A DNA stretch of 64,000 nucleotides from Asterella californica (GCA_036924285.1 JAYKYS010000002.1:36068501-36132500), one strand, 5' to 3'; shown: positions 34,707 to 46,431, counted from the first letter of the stretch. Numbers and translations: made by a program. The notes: generated by a model not told the origin, from the sequence alone.

Positions 34707-35102
34707 GCGGTGGATTGAATCGAGTCAGGAGAGTCATGCAAAGGGCCCTTCAAGGACACTGGAACCGAGTAGATCTGGCCAATCTGCTCGTCTAAAGGTG
34801 GAGTTGTGGTCTGCTGACTGCTTATGGCTGTCGGATGTCAATCGGGTTTAGGCTGACGCTACTATGTGTATATCATAGTAAGGAGGTGGATAAAAGGAGA
34901 CTGATGAGTTCACCACCTGGAAGCTAGGGTTCTGTCTCACCTGAAAGCTTCAATGAATGCTCGATAAAAGATCATAGTTCTGAGAAAGAGCTTACCCTGG
35001 ATGGGGTAGTATTTCTCTGGATTTGAGAAAGTGTTATTCCTAACGTGGTATTGCAGATACCGCAGTTCAGTGGAAGAACTGCTTTTTCTTGGTTGGGGCG
35101 AT
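34707..35102 (+). other. Gypsy A 3' untranslated part and polypurine region
   Basis: 396 bp lie between the polyprotein stop and the 3' LTR. The bases next to the LTR (GGTTGGGGCGAT) are a weak polypurine tract. A better purine run (GTAAGGAGGTGGATAAAAGGAG) sits about 200 bp upstream. Confidence 0.55.
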
Positions 35103-36043
35103 TGTAACGTCTTTTTCCAAACATGGGCAGTGATTAGATACCAACACGCGGCGCTGGCTGGGTCTCGGGAGCAAAGACTGAAGTGGAGTTCCAAGTACTT
35201 AACGGGATCGCAAACCCTAAAAACCGGCTTTTATCATTCTTCACTGTATGCACACCAGAGAGCAGGATCAGAGAGACGGAGACTCCTCAGTTCTTCATTT
35301 CTGCTGTGTACAGAGAGCTTGAGTGCAGAGACTAGGTTACACAAGGGATAGAACATTATTAAACTCTCAGATATCTTAGTGATAGGGAGTTTACCAGTCA
35401 ATTACTTTGATGAGTGGGTTATTGAGTGAGAGATCAGCACATTTAGGGTGAAGATAAGTTTTCAAGAGAGATTGGAGTTCCGAAGTTAAATTCTCATCAG
35501 AGAATTCCAGTAGTAGGAAGGATTGCCGGTCTGAGCGTTTCTCCGAGACCCTGTCAGCAAGAAAACACCGTGTAATGTATATGAGCCCGTGATTTGCTTT
35601 GTTATATGATAAGCAAGCTTGGATTGAGTGCCAACGTTGGATTGAAGCGTCTGGTGTGGATTTGACTCTATTTCGGTGTATCTTCCTATTTCTTAGCATC
35701 CACTAGGCTTCCTAGTCTTGGCTGTGGTTCTTCAGGACTTATTGCGTTCCGACTTGACCACCAGTAGCGGAAGCGCTGCCCAAATTTTACCAAACCCAAG
35801 CCTGGAATAGTTTCCACGGTATCCTGAAATCTGAGATTAGTAGCAGCGGCCTGCCAAAGACTAGTTAGTTATTCCAAACCCGTCCGACGGTTATCCAATC
35901 CTTGGTGTTTATTAGCGGAAAGTTTAACGAACTGGATCTGGAGACACAAATAAAGTATACAGGTCTCTAGGGAGGTTCACGTTCGGCAGTTCATTGGTTA
36001 GAGATTAAAGAATCTGTTCCGAGATCTGCGGTCGAACGTTACA
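35103..36043 (+). repeat. Gypsy A 3' LTR
   Basis: 941 bp, the same length and ends as the 5' LTR. It is followed by the TAAT target duplication at 36044-36047. Confidence 0.96.
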
Positions 36044-36497
36044 TAATCATAGTGTTTATAACATGTGTATCTTGTGATCTACCATGATCTTTTCTCTCTC
36101 CTTTACTTATTTTTGAAAAGCTGATTTCGCGTGGAGCTTTCTGCTCCGCGGGGGTCGCCCATGTGATCTGCAAGTAAGGGTTCACTAAAATTAAGAGAAA
36201 ACTACATCAGAGACAAGTGGGAAAACTCGTATCGTGGGATACAAGGCGAGGATTTTCAAACCAACGGTGGAGAGAGAAAAAGTTCTTCGAACAGTAACTA
36301 TGTTTAACCAGCGGAGTTGCGTAACCTTCTCAAGGAAAGAAGGAAGTCTGAGTGTCCATGATCTGAACCATAGATCTACTACCGCTGAGCGTCTCAAATT
36401 GTTTTTTGTAAAGTTTTGTCAATGTTGTCTGTAACGCGATATTGATCCTCTGCTGCACATGAGCGACGTCATGTTAGAGTAATTTCTCTAGAGCTTT

Positions 36498-36635
36498 CTA
36501 GCTGCATACGTATTAACGAAACTAACCAACTCAATAGGTAAGTGAATTTCATATTAAGTCTCAAAAGCTCTAGCTGCATACGTATTAGAGAAACTAACCG
36601 ACTCGACAGGTAAGTGAATTTCAGATTAAGTCTCA
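36498..36635. repeat. Tandem duplication, 72-bp period
   Basis: Two copies start with CTAGCTGCATACGTATTA at 36498 and 36570. They differ at several positions, so this duplication is older than the one at 37021. Confidence 0.85.
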
Positions 36636-36722
36636 TCCGGAAGAAAAACAAAAATTACAAAAATATTTTTATTTGAATAGTCACTGATTTTTTGTTCCAT
36701 CATGAAGAAGCAGCATGTTCCG

Positions 36723-36840
36723 AAATAAATACCACTTGACTACATATCATAAGAGTCAACTATTAGATCTACAATAATCACGACAAATAAATATCACTTG
36801 ACAACCATAAGAGTCAACTATTAGATCCAGAATAATCACG
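36723..36840. repeat. Tandem duplication, 62-bp period
   Basis: The two copies, starting at 36723 and 36785, share AAATAAAT, CACTTGAC, ATAAGAGTCAACTATTAGAT and AATAATCACG. There is a small internal deletion in the second. Confidence 0.85.
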
Positions 36841-37020
36841 TCCATCAAGTACACAACTCCCTCATGGTTGAAATATAACGTCTTCTAGAAGAGTCCACGG
36901 AGGAGAAAAAGAAACCCTTAATGTCCTTTTTTCTCACATGAAGATGCTCTTCTCTTGAGATAGGGAGAGAAAATACAGTGTCTTGAATGATATAATGCTC
37001 AACAATGATTTTTCCGTTAT

Positions 37021-37149
37021 ACAACAAGTAAACTGAGTTTGTGAGTGCTAAACTATAAATTACGTGCGTGAATGTACAAATCACAACAAGTAAACTGAGT
37101 TTGTGAGTGCTAAACTATAAATTACGTGCGTGAATGTACAAATCACAAC
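37021..37149. repeat. Exact tandem duplication, 62-bp period
   Basis: The unit beginning ACAACAAGTAAACTGAGTTT at 37021 is repeated without visible change at 37083. A 5-base third start follows at 37145. Confidence 0.93.
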
Positions 37150-38555
37150 GGTAGAGAGGACTTCAAACAAATACCTTACATTTGAAGACATAGTGCCACA
37201 TGGCAACCGTGAACGAAGTTCAAACAGATCAATAAACATTCTAAGGGTATATATCTCCGAGAAGCATAAGCCAATAGTCTACTCAAGCGTCGAGTCCGTT
37301 TCAAGCGACGAGAAATACCCTAACATAAACAAATATCATTCAACATCTCATCATAAATTACAAAGTTCTGATAGTATGATTAATTCTAAAGTAATGATAT
37401 ATCCTGGTTGAATCCATGATATATCCAGGTCGGGATTCAACCAGGCCATTCGCTGGAGATTTGCTTGTGGGGATTCTTTTCTGATATAAACTAAGGATGG
37501 TTCTAGCAGCATGACGATAAGATGATTCTGTTTCATCAACTATTGTCTTGAATGGATCGTCTACCTGAGGAGCATCCAGGAGTTGCACCAAGTGAGACTC
37601 AATTCTGAATGACGACATGAATTGGAATAAACTTTTTCAAACATATTCATAACCAATCTATATCATATACATAGTATATACAAGAATAATCATAGTAGAG
37701 TCTAGGCCCAAAAGTTTGGTAAACCGGCAACTGTCCATAATGTCAAGAGCTTGAGACGGAACTCCATTTCTTTCTAATTCAAGAGAGAACCCAAGAGACA
37801 TGCAAATAGTTCATGCTTTTCCACGAACACACTCGAGGCTTCAACTTCAACGCACAAACAACAGTCAAACTATTTGGATATTCACCAAAAAGTGGTAAAA
37901 TATATCTGATAACAAGTCGAACTTCTTCCACACATAACTCATTCGTGATCTTTGGACCACAGGTTGTAGGAAAATGTTTTACACCTCTAAAGAAGAACTT
38001 AAGTAGATCATTCAGTTTTGTGACTTCAAACTCCTTGAAATTAAAGAAAGAGCATTTAGGATACTGATCCTAACGGACAAGAAATATCAAAGATGCACTC
38101 TTTGATCAATTTATCACACCATACTGTCGATACTTCCTTTGGTTAAGCAGGAATAGGGTCAAGTAAAATTGTAGAGCGAGCTTCATGTTGAAATATTCGA
38201 ACTAATACACCCCAAAATAACGCCCTCTGGAAAGTGTGCATTTCCTTTTAGCGACATTGCACAGCTTCCTGAGGTGGACCGCCATTTACTGGATGGTACA
38301 TCTGGAGGTGCCCTTGACAGCGTGGTTTGAAACTATAAATTACGGTAGAGGGTACAGTGAAGGCCGTAGGGCAACTTAGCTAATTTCTCCATATGCAGAA
38401 AGACTGAAATCATCCACGGCTAACATGTTACCTAGCAAGTTAACAATTATATTTCGACAAATTGAAGTCAGGCGTAGCTGACAAATTGTACATTAATCTT
38501 ACAGGACGAGGTGACTAGAATTGGTTTCTGGTGCTATGGCTCTTGTGATGGAGTC

Positions 38556-40446
38556 TCATCTTTGTATCCACTCATTCTGACGGTTTCCTGTTTCATCTAC
38601 CTCGATGAAAATACTTACAGCCTGCCAGGTCAAAAAGCCAACAAGTTAATAAAGACAAGTGGGACTATCAGGTCGCAACAAGAACTCTGCAAGGAGCACT
38701 CCAATTACATTGCTGAATTAAATGATTGGAGGATTGCTCACAAGCTTACCTTTCCAATCCGAGGCCTCTCTCTGGTTTTCTCCAAGCTATCTCTGACATA
38801 TGAAACGGCTCCCCATCCCCTTAAATTCTGAGCAACGTGATCTAAATGTAGTAGATATTCCTCTTCTGTAAGGGGAAATGATCGCTGCACAAATCCACAG
38901 CCCAGGTGAGTGTGCGCTCTCTCTCTCTCTGTGTAGGATCAAGCACAAGTTTCGAGCAGGTACCATCCCTACAGCAAAGGCAGACACACTCTGCCTGGAC
39001 GAGAAGGTACTGTGCATAATCTCAGAACAAACTCTCACTAACAAGTTATACCATCAGAGCTGTATACAAAGATCAGCCGCCTGGAGTCCAAACCCAAAAC
39101 GACTGCTTGTAGTCAACTCGTCACCCAGACTAAAACCCAAGTATTATGATCCAGTTAAAACTCCTTAGCTGAATCTTGGAAATTAACGACCAATATTCTT
39201 CACGGTTAGTCGTGAGTCTTCGCATTCCAACGTGGTTGTCTCTTCTACATTTTTCTTCTTCTCGACCCATCTCCGTCTAGTACCGTCGAACCAGGCGTCA
39301 GGTCTATGGTAGAAAGGCTACAACAAGCGCTCCGTTGAGTACATTCAGTGTGTGTGTGTGAGCGCAGCTAAGAAGATGGAGACTCCGAGACCACAGCATA
39401 CAGAAATTCCCTCAGAGACAGTTATAGCAAAGCTCACGTTTACAGATGCGGTAGAGCTTTCTCCTGGCCAAACTATCTGGTTAACTGACTGGCTGGGAGC
39501 TACGGGTAGGTAGGGGTCGTTCGTACCTGTTCACGATATTTCCACATCACATTCATAGCTAGGAGTTGCCGTCCCAAAAATTCCTAATAATCACGGCATG
39601 GGCACAGTTAGCTACGCCTGGTTTAAGTGGCACTGTGATTGGAAACGGGAACCAAATATTACATATAAAGTGCTGCGCTTTACAAAAATGCTCAAGACGT
39701 CACGCTTCGTGAAAAAGCTCACGAATGGTAAGACGGTGAAGTAACAGATGAACACCAACTTCCAAGTGCAGTCACAGCCAGCGACGGCGTCAAAAGAACC
39801 TTCAGAAACATGACTGTCTTCAGTACATCAGCCGACTGACATGCTTGCTGGTCATCGCAAAAGTACCAACAGAACTGAGGTCACCTTTTTCACAAGTTGA
39901 ACATCGTAAGATCTCCCATACTTCCTTCTGATCAGAGTGGCTAAATCTTTCCCTTCAAACCTGTCATCGTGACTACTTAACATTCGCTCCATTTGCTCTC
40001 GAAACATATCTGGGTCCACCTGCATTCTTGTCCAACGGACGGGGAGCATTCAGCATATTGACCTCGTCTTCTCCACAACTAGTAAAGCCTAGGAATGAGA
40101 GCTCCAGCCTAAACATTCTATCAACAACTCAAATTAATAAGGATTTATAATCACACCACAGAAGATGAAGCCTTACATCACTAGATGAGGATTCACCGTC
40201 CTCATCCTCATCAGGCTCATCTTTGCCGATCACGGCACAAACTGAATTGGACTTTAACTTTCTCTTCTGCGACTGCCTCTTCCCCTGCCCCAGCGTATGC
40301 AAGGCCTTCGTTGGAGCCAGCCACCTTGAAGAAGTAAACTCATGGATATTCCTTCCATTTTCTGGGCCCCGGTCACCTCCGAATTTTAGGCATGTCACTT
40401 TCAGGGAGCACTGTAAGCTGCTGCTACTGACAATTGCTGCAGCCAT
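38556..40446 (-). CDS. Plastid DUF3067-domain protein, complete, 5 exons
   Basis: This is a conserved protein of unknown function found in cyanobacteria and plant plastids. The minus-strand exons are 40177-40446, 39885-40019, 39527-39583, 38750-38884 and 38556-38621. All introns are GT-AG and every junction is in phase 0, giving 220 aa. Residues 1-70 (MAAAIVSSSSLQC, rich in serine and basic residues, few acids) look like a chloroplast transit peptide. An acidic spacer DEPDEDEDGESSSS follows. The domain, about 91-213, carries GKDLATLIRRKYGRSYDVQL, LLAMNVMWKYREQ, RSFPLTEEEYLLHLD, GWGAVSYVRDSL and ERPRIGKAVSIFIEV, which are the motifs I associate with DUF3067. The start ATG (40446) is the first in frame. 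The role is not known to me. Localisation is inferred. Confidence 0.92.
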
Positions 40447-41165
40447 CCTTCCTCTGATATCTTGTACCTGCGATCAGCTGAGACAGAGAGGCAAGTAAGG
40501 CAACAAGAACTCCTTGGGGTTAGACTCTACACGAGGAAGGGCTCCGCAACTGAAACTACCCAGAATTGGTCAAGCTTCAACTGAAGGTGCCTTGTAGACG
40601 AAGGCTTTCTTTTCTCTTGAACAAAAGAACTCTCCCAGTTGCACGTACATGGCCCAAGGCCTAGAAATTTGACCATGTATGCACCACCTTCATAAGGTAA
40701 TCATGTTCCGAGTCAATCTTGCGGACGAACACAACAATAACCACAGATTACGCGTCGTCTGTCTTTGTTGCCGTTTAGCTTTACAAGCCAACACAAATTA
40801 TAGTAAAACTTGAACTGAAATATCTTTTCAAACTCAGACTCTCCGCAGAGATTTGATGGTCTCTTGGAATCATAGTTCCACGCTCTGAATCCCTGATACG
40901 AACCAACTGACCGTAAGGACACAAAGAGGAGCGAACAGCAGGACTCAGCCTGTTCATGCCCCAACTACCACTCCCTCACATCTGCCCTAAAGAATACGAG
41001 TCTTTGAAGGGAAGGCGGTCTACATTCATACGCGGCAATTCTTTCTAACTACAATTCACTCCTTTGGACGATTATTTCTGTATTAGCATGCGAATATCCT
41101 ACAGAAGGAGATTATTTCTTGGCCACCTGAACATAACGCTCTTCCCTCGGGCTCAGCGAAATCAA
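40447..41165. other. Upstream region of the DUF3067 gene
   Basis: This should hold the promoter and 5' UTR of the minus-strand DUF3067 gene. No promoter element is distinctive, and the open frames on either strand are short and unrecognised. Confidence 0.35.
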
Positions 41166-41793
41166 TCAAGATGGATACGTGAAATCAAAGACTATCTACA
41201 GAGAAACATTGCTTGGGACTCGACCCGCTTACGAACAAGTCACGAAGGGCTGGAATCCCCATAAGCCAGACGCGTTGTTCTCTTTGAAAGGCCAAAAAGT
41301 CCTACAATCAGCCAACTCCGGCGCGGACTTGTGAACCAAGAAGACGAAGAAACTTAATTACCTCAATGGGCCTTCTCCTTGGGTACAAACTCGTAGCAAT
41401 CGTGTCCGTGAGGAATTCCGCCCGACGGCCGACTAAAATCAGCTGTCACACGGAAACTTCTTCCGAGCACAGTGCATATCAAGATTCAGTCAGCAGCATC
41501 AGCCCCGCGGCGCACAGGGGAGAGCACGGTGCAAGTCAAGTCGTTGTTCCCTTGCAAGGAACGAGGGAACAATGAAAGGACCAGAAGTTCCAATTGTTCA
41601 TCTCTTTCATCCAATTCAGTGGCCAGTCCCTAACCGATCTAGACGTCGACTTCTTCTCGAGAATCTGTCGAAGATCTACAACAGAGTACGTCCGTTGGGC
41701 TCATTCCACTTCCAGCCAACTGGATGGAGATGCTTGGCGGGTGCTGCTTCTCCCCCTGGGGCATCCCCCACATACCCCATGGAACATTAACAT

Positions 41794-41829
<36 letters not shown>

Positions 41830-42269
41830 GATTGGCAAAGCGGCCGAAGCAAGCCAAGATAAGAATGGTCTACGTGCACGGCACTCGTTCACTGGAGTAC
41901 ACACTTTCTACTTTGTAATTACTCCGTTACCGTCTCTACTTGGCACCTCGGCTAAGGCGCAGGATCACGTCTGGCTCGTCCGTCAGCTCAGCTAAAACTC
42001 TGCACGGTCTGTATCTCCCGACTCACAAGTTACAACAACCAACTTACGCCAGGAAAACTCCATGTTGGGGTCGAAGATGCTCCAATGCTGAGACTTAGAA
42101 TCCAGTTGCTTGGTGAATGTCAAGTTATGCTGACTGCTTGATGGTAATTTTCTCACAAACACAAGCGCACATAGCATCACACTGGGTCCAAGTTAAATTA
42201 TGTTCAAATTTGGAGAAGTCTTTACGACCTTCTTCAAGACTCTCAACAGACTTTGTGGTGAAGTGATAT
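41166..42269 (-). CDS. Unrecognised gene, 3' exons (tentative model)
   Basis: Four minus-strand blocks join with GT-AG junctions and matching phase: 42183-42269, 42048-42133, 41362-41432 and 41166-41195 (TGA at 41166-41168). They would encode about 90 C-terminal residues, with KSVESLEEGRKDFSKFEHNL, KQLDSKSQHWSIFDPNMEF, GRRAEFLTDTIATSLYPRR and the ending IVFDFTYPS. I do not recognise the family. The upstream exon or exons could not be identified. Support comes only from phase agreement, open frames and a protein-like composition. An alternative reading of the third block ends GHDCYEFVPKEKAH and stop, so the exon frame is not certain. Confidence 0.35.
41795..41827. repeat. CT dinucleotide microsatellite
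   Basis: About sixteen uninterrupted CT units. Open frames through it with runs of Ser-Leu or Arg-Glu are artefacts of the repeat. Confidence 0.97.
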
Positions 42270-43020
42270 CTGACAGTAATACTCGGACTCAACGGGGTAA
42301 CTATGGAAGTAACTTGTAGCCGCCAAGGAAACACACTTTACTGAAAGAGAGATCGGGAATTTGTGTCCTCAGAACATGGACTAGAGCTCATACGTCGCGG
42401 CCACGTGCTGCCTCAACCTCCAGTGTCCAGAAGGAGTTCGCGAAGAGCACATTTAGTATAAGAAGTCCACGTTGGATTCTCCATGTCAGCATCTCGCGTG
42501 GAGATTGCGTGCAATATGTCTGTCCGCTTCCAGTCGCAGTGAGTCCCGCGCTGGGCCCTAAGCTCCCAACAAAAAACCGAATGGCGGCGCGAGTCAAGGA
42601 CGTCTCAGACTGGCGGGATTCCGTATGATAATGCCGACGTGTACCGTATATTGGCTTGCCCACAAGAGTGCCTGCTCTACGCATCTTTACCAGGTAATCT
42701 AGTTTGGGGTTAATTAACCACACCGCCCAGACTGACGTAAGGGCTCTTCACACTTGCCGCTTTAATGCTATGCGTTAGCATAGTTATACGGCGATTGTAA
42801 GGGGGAATTTGGAGAATTTTGTCGTACTATCAGACGATTAAACCTCCAGTTCTACCATAGAAGGAGAAAACGAATAATTTTTTTTCTGCCTTTCTACTTT
42901 AGTTCACAAGAATTATTTTCTTATTTATTCAAATAATCTATGTAACTTTTAATTATAAGATCATTCAGAACTCCCGTACAATGCAGATTTTCTGCATACT
43001 TCTCCATCTGTTTTCTACTT
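42270..43020. other. Spacer upstream of the tentative gene
   Basis: It holds a 111-codon minus-strand open frame (42388-42723) with no recognisable domain, and it turns AT-rich towards 42.9 kb. It could contain missing 5' exons of the tentative gene. Confidence 0.3.
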
Positions 43021-43239
43021 TTCTCAGTCAAATTCTCTACTCGCGTGAACTTCACTCCAATCATCAGAACTGAAAGTCATCAAACCACATTTCCAATTAT
43101 GTACAGTATAGCTGTTCTCAGAATCTTGAACAACCTCTTCGTCAACCTCTTGTGATCCCACAGGCTGCTCAAGCGGGATCATAGTAGCAGTAGATCTTTC
43201 ACTCTTGGTATCCCGTCCTACACGAATGGTTTCTGAAAA

Positions 43240-43690
43240 CCCTTACTCCTACAGATAAGAGAATCTTTCAAAGTCTGTCGGTTTTGTTCGTGATTCGTAC
43301 GAACAGTCAGAAACTGCACAGAACGTCTATCATCTGGACTGCGGATCCTAGAATAGTGAGATCTGTCATCCATCACCTTGGTCTTCATTCGAACTGTAGT
43401 AATATAAGATTGACCAAGAATCACAGAATATGAAGCAGAAGATTACACGAAGAAGTGCTGATCTATCTCCACATCACTTAGCTTCACCCTCACGTTAGGA
43501 CAAGCGCCGTATAACTCACCCTTCTGGTTGTTTGCAGCTCGTAGCACCCAACCATGATTCAGTTCGATAGACCACTGACCTCTCTCATACACCTCCCTTG
43601 ACATGATGTTGATGTCAGAACCGTCATGAATGATGTTGATGTCAGAACCGTCATGTCAACTAAAGCAGCAACAGGTTCAAGACTTCCAAG
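43240..43690 (-). pseudogene. Gypsy C protease region with duplicated active-site motif
   Basis: The active-site block GSDINIM appears twice because of a 27-bp tandem duplication (43603-43629 and 43630-43656). A one-base frameshift lies upstream of it. Downstream protease blocks (VILGQSYITTVRMKTKVMDD, VQFLTVRTNHEQNRQ) match element B. Confidence 0.7.
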
Positions 43691-43696
43691 GTGAAC

Positions 43697-44329
43697 TCAT
43701 ATAGCAGTCGTAGCACGAGCCCAGTGCCTCTTCCTGAAGTCACTATCTGTAGCTAGACTCTCGTCGCCAACTTCTTCATCCTCAAATTCAGCAGTGTTGG
43801 TATCAGCAACCAACGCTTCTTGCTGATACTTTGTATCATCAGCCTCCTGAAAATACATCTTTCTGAACTCTACATCATTTAGAGAAGCTCTTACTGCATC
43901 TATCATCTGACTTTCTACTTGCTTGGATATCACCTGTCTCTTTCGCTTAATGATGTCGATGATCAACTCGTGAAACTCTCTCTTCGTAATACCAAGAACC
44001 TCTCGAAGAGAAAACTCGATTCGTACGTCAAGTATCCTTTGCTCCAAGATGCTCTTCAGATTAGTTGAAGTTTCTACGTCTGCTGCCAACTTGTAAGCTG
44101 GTTCCTTCCTCTTCTCTTGGGCAGTAAATCGTTTACCAGCAGTCGTTGGTTCCTGCTGGGATCTCTGCACGTCCTTCATCGGACCTGGTGCAGGTGAAGG
44201 AGCTACAGAAGTAGACGGGATGTCTTCTGGAAGAGCTGCTCGTCTCCTTGTGACTCTTCCTCTATCCTCAATCTCCTCTAGAACTCCAGTATCAAGTTCA
44301 AAGGCTTCTCGCCGCCTCTTTTCCTCCAC
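43697..44329 (-). pseudogene. Gypsy C linker region between gag and protease
   Basis: The 210-codon frame carries YKLAADVETSTNLKSILEQR and VLGITKREFHELIIDIIKRK, then ends at HWARATTAI just before the protease. Element B has the same order. The function of this block is not known to me. Confidence 0.75.
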
Positions 44330-45090
44330 AGCAGCATCTTGTCAGTGAACGTATCTATCCACGTCCAAGAATACTTTGATAGATGTAGCATCAACAGTAT
44401 CTCCTCACCAAGTGACCCTACAGATAGTCTCTGCTCCTCTCGTCTGTATTTCAAAAGGAACTTGAGCATTTTTCTTCTCAGTAGTCTTATCTAGCAGCGT
44501 AGGACTAGAAGAAACCTCAATATGTCCAGCATATACATCAGAATTTATCGGTGGTGCCATCAACGCATTTATAGTTGCACCGCGGCAATCTGAGATAGAC
44601 TGAGATAGACTTCTCATACCTCCTCGTCCAAACTGCGTGTTCAGCGGCTCTCCCGTCGAAAAAAGGTGCAGCCTACCGTTTTGGTAGCAAACCACACCAT
44701 CTCGCAAAACAACTGTAAGCTCTTGACAATCTCCTTGAAAATTCAAGACTGTCACACCAGATACATCTATGAACATGAGCACCTCCTAGACGTGCAGCAG
44801 TAGGCGCCGGTGGCTGCTCTCTCTCAATCCAACTAACTCCACCTTCAGTTCTCGCATCTGCCGAATCAGATCTTCGATCTGGTTTTGCTGACCATGGTTC
44901 TCCGCAGGTCTTTGAACAAGTGCCTTTTGTGCAAGAACGGGCGTAACTGGCACCAAAAGAACTGCAGCCGGGACAGCAAGTCTGGGAGCAGGAGCCGAAG
45001 GTTGTTGTACTTGAGGAGCAGAGCGAGGTTGAGAGGTCACTTCTACAAGCGGACGCGCTCTCACGGTCACTCTTCCACGCCTCTGTCTTG

Positions 45091-45840
45091 TTAGTACAAC
45101 AACAGCATCCTCGACTCTCTCCAGTCAATAGTAACTCCTCTCTCAGCCGATCTATCAGCCAACATGAAGCATAACCGATCTGCCGTAGCATCATCGATAG
45201 CTTGCAGAAATAGCTTTGTTCTCCTAGCATCTAAAGTTATGCGCTCTACAGTTAAAAGTTGTCGGTATCTCCGATCAAACTCTCTCAACAACTCATTTAG
45301 GCTCATCATACGACCAGGTTGCTGCTCAATCCAGTCCAGAAACGTCCTCCTAGTAAGTCTCTCTGAATCTTCTTCAAGAAACTCCTCTCGAAGAGATCGC
45401 TCAAAACTCATCAAGATTCCAAGATTTCTTCTATGTACATTCCTAACTTGGTCTCGCAACTCAAGAAAGACAGCTAACTCAAAACTTGCTATCATCTCAA
45501 CATCAGTAACTCTAACCAGTTCCATCTCTCCTCTATACTCACGCATATATCTAGAAATATCTTTATCCTCAAACCTTCCACATCTGTTCATAATAGCTTG
45601 TAAAGCCTTGGTGGACTTTAACTCACCCCCTCCAACGATCAGATGTTGTTGGACTAGGGCTGCAAGAGTCTTCAGAATCTCAGCTGTATCGAGACCAAAT
45701 GCAGATGTCGCTGCAGTCGCAGGTGCTACAAAAGGTGTTGCAGTAGACGTGAATGCAACAGTCGTAGAATTAGTAGCAGCAGCGCTTCCGCTCTTTCGAT
45801 CCATCTTCTTCTTCGTCTTGGAACTTAACTTCACGATCAA
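45091..45840 (-). pseudogene. Gypsy C gag
   Basis: An open frame of 249 codons includes a serine/threonine/alanine-rich N-terminus and a helical gag-like body (KDISRYMREYRGEMELVRVT, RTFLDWIEQQPGR, LNELLREFDRRYRQL). Element B has matching segments (SFLEWVEQPKKG, LLREFEKQFSLL). It ends by frameshift at about 45091 and continues in other frames to 44400. Confidence 0.75.
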
Positions 45841-45879
45841 TCATCCCAAGAAGTCTCTCAGTGGAAGCACCAGATTGTA

Positions 45880-46431
45880 TGTCGAGACGAGAGTTTCCTG
45901 AGAAGGACAGAACCTTCTAGTTGTGATACGATCGTGAAGAAGAGGATGAAAATCACACACAGAATACGGACTGCAAGAAAACACACCACCACGATTTCGA
46001 TCTGGCCAAGATAAAACACATGACACGCAAGTAAATCTTCAACTCCAGAACACTCAGACTGTAAATCTCACGCTCAATGACTCAGAATATCAGAAAACTG
46101 CTCCTGTGAAGCACCAGCGCGTTCACCTAGAAGCTTCCCGTTTTTTATTAAGAAAAATGTACGTACAAGTTGTTGGACTCCTATGTACTCGATTCTGTCC
46201 TCTCCTCTCAATCTCTCGATGTCAAAACCCTGATCAGTCAAAAAATATCTTCAGACGTAGTCTTTGTGTAAAACGCCTCTCCTCAGCTCCTCTTCGATTC
46301 TCTACTCGATAGTCTCTGCACGGTAAAATCTACACTGCACAATGATCGACAATGTCTTTCCTCTCTGGAGTACACCTCTCTGGGTTTTACTCCATCCTAC
46401 GTAACCTTCAGTGTCACATGGCAGGGTGACA
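45880..46431 (-). repeat. Candidate 5' LTR of gypsy C
   Basis: On the minus strand the block starts TGTCACCCTGCC and ends TCTCGACA, directly before the gag leader. No second copy lies in the window, so the boundaries rest only on TG...CA ends and position. Confidence 0.4.

Larger units (their letters stand above)
28934..36043 (+). mobile_element. Ty3/gypsy LTR retrotransposon A, near-intact, young
   Basis: This is a 7.1-kb plus-strand element. LTRs of equal length (941 bp) at 28934-29874 and 35103-36043 differ at only about six positions by eye. Both have TGTAACG...CGTTACA ends. The bases TAAT flank both sides (28930-28933 and 36044-36047), or ATAAT if the shared A is counted. A PBS TGGTATCAGAGC for initiator tRNA-Met lies at 29877-29888. 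The single polyprotein frame (29925-34706) has gag, protease, RT, RNase H, integrase and a chromodomain-like tail in gypsy order. It is interrupted only by one TAG. LTR similarity implies recent insertion. Confidence 0.96.
36044..38555. other. Spacer with clustered tandem duplications
   Basis: No gene is recognised. Three separate direct tandem duplications lie within 36.5-37.15 kb. Open frames here lack recognisable motifs. The right part (38.1-38.5 kb) is the 3' flank of the minus-strand DUF3067 gene. Confidence 0.45.
43020..46431 (-). mobile_element. Ty3/gypsy element C, 5' half only
   Basis: This is a minus-strand gypsy of the same broad family as element B. From right to left it shows a candidate 552-bp 5' LTR (45880-46431), gag (45840-45091), a spacer protein region with the conserved block around 44329-43697, and a retroviral-type protease region (about 43690-43240). 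A last open stretch runs down to about 43030. RT, RNase H, integrase and the 3' LTR are absent, so the element is truncated. Its relation to element B is clear in the blocks SFERSLREE / RTFLDWIEQQPGR, and in VLGITKREFHELIIDIIKRK against VLGIAKRGIHDVIIDIIKWK. Confidence 0.8.

Noticed and set aside
41639..41995. Frames with Arg-Glu or Ser-Leu runs
   Set aside because: They are products of the CT microsatellite at 41795-41827.
42388..42723. 111-codon minus-strand frame
   Set aside because: It has no domain, and its likely donor site does not match the phase of the downstream exons of the tentative gene.
45164..45901. 245-codon plus-strand frame
   Set aside because: It is the complement of the gypsy C gag frame and has no recognisable motif.
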